A stretch of 64,000 nt of DNA from Steinernema hermaphroditum (Eukaryota > Nematoda > Chromadorea > Rhabditida > Steinernematidae). Positions 57,862 to 64,000 of this stretch are shown here, one piece after another. Numbering within the stretch: position 1 is the stretch's first letter; each line of letters starts with the position of its first letter. Below the pieces are notes generated by a model. It saw only the letters and a list, made by a program, of their open reading frames with translations, was not told the DNA's origin and made no database searches. The position numbers and the translations under genes are program-made. Location of the stretch: positions 3,162,001 through 3,226,000 of the forward strand of contig CM059625.1 of the NCBI GenBank assembly GCA_030435675.1, read 5' to 3'.

Positions 57862-58082
57862 ACCTGGGTGTTTGGATCCTTTAAGGGTCTCATCGACTGC
57901 CAGAAAGGCCTCAGGGTTTGCAACACCTTTGCTCTAGTTTCAACATAATATCATTCCTGCCTTACCTAAGGACAGCTGATGGAAACTGGGTCCTAACCAG
58001 CAAGTTACGAAAAAAGTGACAGCCTCCGAAGAAAAGTCTTATCCTAATTGAATCCTGAAGTTCATCAATAGAAATTGATGTT
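57862..58082. other. Short spacer between the RTE fragment and the mariner relic
   Basis: Nothing recognised. Confidence 0.4.
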
Positions 58083-58219
58083 ATGATTTTTGGTGGAATA
58101 TGCAATCTATTCGGAGCTGTCTCGCCAGAAATACTGTCAATTGCACACGTAGAACATCTTCGGAAGCCAGTCACTGCTTCGTGGGAAACGAAGCCAAACA
58201 AGACGAAGGTCGTAGAGGC

Positions 58220-58440
58220 TGCATGGAGACAACGCCCAGCCACATTAAAATTCCATGCTTTTGGCTGGAAGATTCTGGCTCACCCTTCATTTAGCCCGGA
58301 CCTCGACCCGTCTGACTGTCCTTGAGTAAGAATTTCGACGGAAAAATTCAAATCCAACGAAGAGGCCGGAAAGTGGACCAAAACGTTTTTCGATTGCAAA
58401 TCTGGTGTATCGTGCCGCTTGTGTGTGGAAAGAGAGCTGT
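58220..58440 (+). pseudogene. Mariner-family transposase relic, C-terminal part
   Basis: Three pieces of a mariner transposase are readable in different frames: DNAQPH at 58228-58245 (normally DNARPH, holding a catalytic Asp), then FGWKILAHPSFSPDLDPSDC (normally near GWEVLPHPPYSPDLAPSD, holding the last catalytic Asp), then KFKSNEEAGKWTKTFFDCK. The spacing between the two Asp codons is 86 nt rather than the 34-residue spacing of the family, and a stop follows PSDCP. The copy is thus frameshifted, shortened and inactive. Sequence from about 58083 may be more of it but is not clearly alignable. Confidence 0.82.
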
Positions 58441-61400
58441 ATCAAACTTCAGTTAAAAAGTGAATACCTTGTTACTCATAGTCTGTGCTCTCTCTTCGTG
58501 CTCCCCGTTAACGGTCGTAATCTTCCAAGCATATGTTGTCGGGCCCCAGCTCGGCTCGGGTGGCCCCGACTCAGTTGACATCCCTGGTCATAGCACGAAA
58601 ACTATAAATACTGTGTTTGTATACATAACACCGAAGAGCAACTCACTTTCCACATTGATGCCCCTCTACATATAGCAATGCACTCCATAAATTTAATCTG
58701 CTTATGCTAACGCACTGGTGAATCCCCCAGAGCGCCGCTTTTCCGAATGTCACTTTCATGCCCTCTGGAATAACATGTTTTCTTCGGAACAAAAACCTGG
58801 TAAATATGCAAATGCTAGCCCCTCGTCGATTGTTGTCAATTACATCGAGTGCGAAAACAACACTTTTTAGTGCTGTCTCCTCTTCGAAAGATGTAACGCA
58901 TTTACACTTGCTATCTTTTAAGCTTTTGTTTTCATGTGTCTGCACGTATTTGATTGCAGGCCCTCTTGAGTAGCGCGTCCCATTCACGCAAACTTCTTTT
59001 TCGTCACGTGCAGTCTCTTGGCCAAAGGCGGCGGCCGCCCAAGCTGCGAAATCCACTTTTGGCGACTTCACGCCTTTGAAGGGAAGATGCGTGTGGTGTA
59101 ATTTTCCTTAAGAGAGCGTAATTTGAAACTCCGAGAGGGGTAACTTTTTCCTGCTCGCTATTATCATATTTGCATCTCGACTAAAGGATTTAATGACCTC
59201 TATGAGCATTTCTTAATCCAATATTTGGGACCAACCCACTCCACGTTTCTGACTATCAAGAATGCTAAGTTGTGTAGTTTTGCACACGACTGATGACTGG
59301 CCAATTTTCAAGTGATTCTTTCATTTCAACAGATTGGCTTTTAAGAAATTCAAAATTTGACTGTCCTAGTTGATGTTCTTCATCTTGTCCATGAGTTCGA
59401 TGTTCTTTTAAGTGCACAACGAACATTCTCTACGTCATAATCATTCATTTATGCAGCTCAGCGCGAAGTCAATAGACCAAAAATTCATCGTCATAGAAAG
59501 ACAAAAGGAAATTATTAGGCACGGATGTCTGTGGGTGTTGCGACTTCTGCATGACCGCTCGACCACGTTTTATTCGCCAATCTGATTACGTACGAACTCT
59601 AATGCATCACGATCACTTCCGCATTCGTCTAAGATTATTTTCGTGTTTTCACAGCAGGATTCCCCATTAGGTCTTGTCGGTGTTCTTTTCTGCTTTTTGT
59701 GCTTCTCGGCCGTTATTATGTCGTAGACGCTGTCGTAAAAGCTTCGAGATTGCCGTGGGCGAGCAGCTTTAATTGGATGTTTTTGCGATTACTGTAACTG
59801 ACTGTGACAGCCATAATTGTTGTTAGTCATAGAATGTGCCGCAATAATAACAAAATTAAATCGACATAACAGTAAATGGTCATTGACATAGATTTGATTT
59901 ACCTACCACTAATCTCTGTCGTCTGATCTAGGTTCCACGGATAAACAACGCTCGGATAATGAATAGTTTCCCTCATTGCTGCTTGACTCACATTCCGATG
60001 AACCCTAAGGTAAGGAGTAGAAATGCGCATCATGAAAGAGTGGGTGTGACAGTATCATTAGAACGCAAAATGCGAAATTTTGTAGAGCAATTAACATGGG
60101 ATTTACCCGGTGCTGAACCGACTCCGAACGATCACAAATCGAACACGTTTGCACTGAGCTCCACATTGCCACTATGCTTTCGACGCCCATAGCCTCTTGT
60201 CTACCGGGTTCGTCTTGGATAAAAACGATGCCATTAGTGTCAATCTGCCTGCAGGATTACGGTATCTCCATTCGATAAGACGTCCGGCCGCAGGCTACTA
60301 AGTGTCTTGTCAGTAGGTCTTGTCTTGCCACAAAAAGAGTACCAATTCGCGCCCAGTCGCAATTATTGTCTTAATATTTTATGAATTATTTCCCAAGCTA
60401 TCGTAATCAAAATCGAGGACGGCCTTTCGGAACTTCCAGTTTAGATTTAATAGGCAAAGTTCTTAAGGCTTAGGATTCCATTTCTTGTATGCACTTATGC
60501 AACTCAGCACTCAGATAACTTCTGCACTCAGATAATGTGTTGAGAAGTGGGCCATATCGCTCAGGATTCTACATATGAGATGTGCTCGCTTCTACCTGGA
60601 GCTGTCACAGTGTACTGGTCTTTCCCTGATAGCTTAGTGAAGCATTTACACAATTCAATTCTATCACGAACAACAAATTGTTTTGAACAGTGTTTGAAAT
60701 AATTTTTCATTCAATTACGTATATATGGCTCACGACCCTCTTGTTGCCCACCTTTTTGTCTCCCCTCCTTGCTAGACTCTTTAAGAGACACAGTACGAAG
60801 ACGGTCACTTAGTAAAATTCTTCTTCCGTCTGCGTCACTTCTGCGTATTACTGGCTACACCGTTAACGATTTGCCGTAAATAAGTGGGCACGATGACGGA
60901 AGACGAATGTCCACCGGGCCGAGAAGCTTAACCGCTGTTGTCACACTCCCACGCCGTCCACATCAATTGTAATCCGTTTTCCGGCGCAAACTCCGCAAAG
61001 CGCACACTCAAGCCCGCTTCCTTGTTTTTGCCAGGCAGCCGCCACTATCATTAGTACCCGCGACACGCTACAATTAATTGGCAACATCCTCCTTTGTGTT
61101 TTTGTTTTCAGTGGATCAGTGTTCACTTCTTGTCTATGGAGTTCCGTGTTCGCGAATTCTGGTGAGAAATTATTGCGGAATTATGTTTTTCGCAAGGCTA
61201 CTGCCCACAAAACTTGTGTACTTTTCAATGATCCCGCATGGATTACGGTAATAATGAATCGAAAACAAAAGGGTCCATGTTTTCTGAAGGGTCTGACGCA
61301 AAATCCAGTGATTAAGTAATGTTTTAGCCTAACAGACTATGAGGAATCCAAAAGTCACTCATACCAAAAAGCCTGTAACAAGAAAGTTGATTAAAATGCA

Positions 61401-64000
61401 CAGCACTCCCTTGATTTTCATACGCACAGTATACACGATTTGCTATATACATATTCAATAAATAGGTTAGCATTTTTGTGGAGACGTCCAAAAAGAGTAC
61501 ATGTTTTCCACGCCATGTTTTTGTGCACAAACAGCCCCTCATCAGGTCCAAATATTATGAAGCACTTACTCAATTTTAGAACGACTCTCAGGGCGTGCTT
61601 TTTCCTCCATCGCGCCCTTTCCTTAATATACGAAACTCGTTTACTTTGAAGCTGTAAATAGGAACGCATAACGCTACTGATTTTTCGACCACGGTAACTC
61701 TTGAAATTTCGTTATGAGTTCATGCCCCCCTCGAACCCATAGTGATTAACAACTCTGTGTTTTTCTGTTTTTATATAGCCTTTTTAACTTCTTTTACCAC
61801 CCAGACATCAAGTCAACAATCGTGCCCGGTTTTTGGACCACCGCTGAGAATGTCAGCAGAGCTTTTTGACGGTACCCAACAGCAATTAACGACTGTTTGA
61901 ATTCCGAATGTTCGCTGTGTTTTCCACAACATAGATTCTAACCTTTTTTGGCCAAATTTCTTCGGGCCGTTCAGACTTGTACTATATAAATCCTGAAAAC
62001 CTTCACTCTTGCGAGAGCAGTGATTTATTCAGTCAACACGTCGCCACCCTCGCACAAACATAATGCATTTTTTGACGAAACAGATTGCGGCCATGCGCCA
62101 TTTGCACCTTATCAGAGTAAACAATCTGCTGCCTCAGGGCTTCCAGACAGCTTTTTCCGCAGTTGTACTTAGTTTGGAAGTGTTTCGCTGGCTACTTGAA
62201 CGTTTCTGTCTCACGGAGTTTTTATTGCTCGATATACCCAATTAAAAAAACAAATCAGAAAAGTGAAAAGTTGACAGTACTTTGTATACTGTTGTGGCAG
62301 TCCATTTGATCGCGATTTGAGACTACAATGCCAACCTACCGTAGCACCCGTCGTAATGAATTCGCCACATGGCCATCATTGCACAATAAAAGTTGTTTAT
62401 GCATGCCAGTTTAATGTCAACGCCATGTGGCCACGGTGTAAGCAAATCCGAAGTAAACAAAATAGCGGCGCACTTCCCCGCTTAGAGCATTTTGTTGTCG
62501 TCGTAAATTCGTCGCATCGCCGGCACTGTTGGCACCTGGAACGCCCGATGCCCTAGGGGACATAACTTCTGCTCTTCCAGCAAGTCATTTGCGTGGGTCC
62601 ATCTCCTGCGGTGGCGACGGCGGAGGAGCAGTAAGTGAGTTGATTGAGCCGTGTGCGCTTTGTGCTGTTGGGAATGTGTTTAGGAACCTTTAGGGACTCC
62701 TCTGTCGAGACACGTCGGCGATGGACCTAAATTGGCCTCCTACGCACGGATGAGAAAAGTCTAGCTGTCGTCGGTGTATTGTTTTATACTGCCCTTTTCG
62801 ACAAACCTGATTTGACCTTAGAAACTCGTCCTGGTGGGCCTGATTGTGCTTCACTTATTCAATTAAGAGTTATGTCGGCCATGCGTCCCCGACTGGTTAT
62901 TTGTTTTATGCTGATGTGCTAGTATACAACTGCCTCCACCCGTCTGGACAACTTGAAACTGAATTTGCGGGCATCTACGTCACAGGCGGGGAAAGACCCT
63001 CAGGTCACTTGTAAGACTTCCAAATTGTCTCACTACTGTAGTTTCTTGTCGGTTTTGAGGAGCACTAAATTTGTTAACGCATAGAAGTACTTAGCAAATC
63101 TTGAAGAGGTTCCAACCCCGCTATTACTATCATAATACAACGTCAGTTGGTCCATCTTCTGTCCGGATGTGACTGGATATTTCCGAACTCTCTAAGTGAT
63201 GTTCATTGGTTAAAAACACATTCATATGATATCAGGTATGTGTCATAAGTGACGAACTAATGTAATGCCAATGTCGGCCGGATATGATATGAAGAAGCCA
63301 TGGACATAACAAAAACTATCACACACATTTGTGAATAAAAAAACACATGTTTTGTTCAGTTTTCCACACACGAACTAGTTATGGTTCAAGAACAGAGCCT
63401 ACGCCAGTGTGAATCATCATCAAATCATCATTTCTGCTTAGGAAGAGATCTCTTTTCGTATCTTTTTACTTCATGGAACTTCGTATCTTTAGGCTGTCTT
63501 GGTGTTTCATCGATGTGACAGTTTTTTGACTCAATTTTACATTTCGCTCAAGTTGAGCTCTAAGTCAAACTTTAAACTTCCAACACAGCCGTCCGTTGTT
63601 GCTCTCATCGTTCACTCACACCCCCTCCAAACGGCTCGAATCTCATCAATTAGTAATTGAACATTGGAGAGAAAAGAAACGCTACGCATCGAGCGCCTTC
63701 TCCACCCTCAATTTCGCTTTTTCCAACCAGCAAAAGTAAGTTCAACTTTGCAGAACTTAGGTCCCTGGAGGTATGTTGTCTGGACGAGGCGGGTTTGAGT
63801 TAAAAACCTCGTCGGTGCCCTAATGAATTGCATCCTTTTGTGACGAGATGAACGAGTGTTCCGGTGGCTACGTGCGTTCTTTAAGAGCAGCGGGTGGAAG
63901 GACTTTCCCACGAGCGTACTCATTTAAGATCGTGTTTTATCTTTGTTCTCTGCGTCCGTTGGCCTTTGTTGAGTGCTCTGTTTTCGAATTAAACGGTCAT
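58441..64000. other. Terminal stretch without a recognised gene
   Basis: No conserved exon, RNA gene or element was recognised. A TATA-like CTATATAAATCC at about 61982 precedes a 60-codon ORF (62063-62245) by roughly 80 bp, but the peptide matches nothing I know. Other ORFs here are short and overlap on both strands. Confidence 0.35.

Noticed and set aside
1..64000. CRISPR array, operon with Shine-Dalgarno sites, phage or plasmid modules
   Set aside because: Nothing of the kind was seen; gene structure is intron-rich and eukaryotic.

Overview
This window looks like nuclear DNA of a nematode, most likely a clade V (strongylid/hookworm-type) worm. The evidence is many very short introns (about 41-51 nt) with TTTCAG or TTTTAG acceptors, strong acceptors directly before start codons (spliced-leader style), a nematode-type UDP-glucuronosyltransferase, two DMSR-type neuropeptide receptors, a TTLL12 orthologue, a calponin, and RTE, Tc5-like and mariner transposon remains. 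The species call is inference. No prokaryotic or viral gene was recognised.

Layout. About 2.0-5.2 kb, minus strand: 5' half of a UDP-glucuronosyltransferase (three exons, with a 2.6 kb first intron). 5.73-6.48 kb: a 751 bp foldback MITE with two 334 bp arms and TA target sites. 9.7-13.05 kb, plus strand: a complete seven-TM peptide GPCR with two candidate alternative first exons. 14.6-16.3 kb, minus strand: a paralogous GPCR, tail to tail with the first, whose first exon was not found. 18.5 kb: a GATA/GACA microsatellite. 18.6-41.3 kb: a gene-poor stretch in which I recognise no conserved gene, only small repeats (a 25 bp hairpin-containing tandem array near 33.0 kb, a 100 bp spaced duplication at 33.2 kb and a short inverted repeat at 34.5 kb). 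41.33-44.44 kb, plus strand: a complete 13-exon TTLL12 gene. 47.3-49.6 kb, plus strand: a complete five-exon calponin/transgelin-type gene, followed by diverged tandem duplications at 49.8-52.2 kb. 53.2-58.4 kb: a transposon cluster made of a 940 bp Tc5-like foldback element with a relic transposase C-terminal exon, an RTE retrotransposon with an open reverse transcriptase but no endonuclease, a second decayed RTE fragment and a mariner transposase relic. 58.45-64 kb: nothing recognised.

The host genes do not form a pathway or an operon. They are a detoxification enzyme, two neuropeptide receptors, a tubulin-ligase-like cytoskeletal protein and an actin-binding muscle-type protein. The receptor pair is a local duplication: the two genes share intron positions and sequence motifs. 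The most unusual structure is the Tc5-like element. Its terminal repeats carry a tRNA-like segment with A- and B-box matches, and its right arm supplies the in-frame start of the neighbouring reverse transcriptase ORF.
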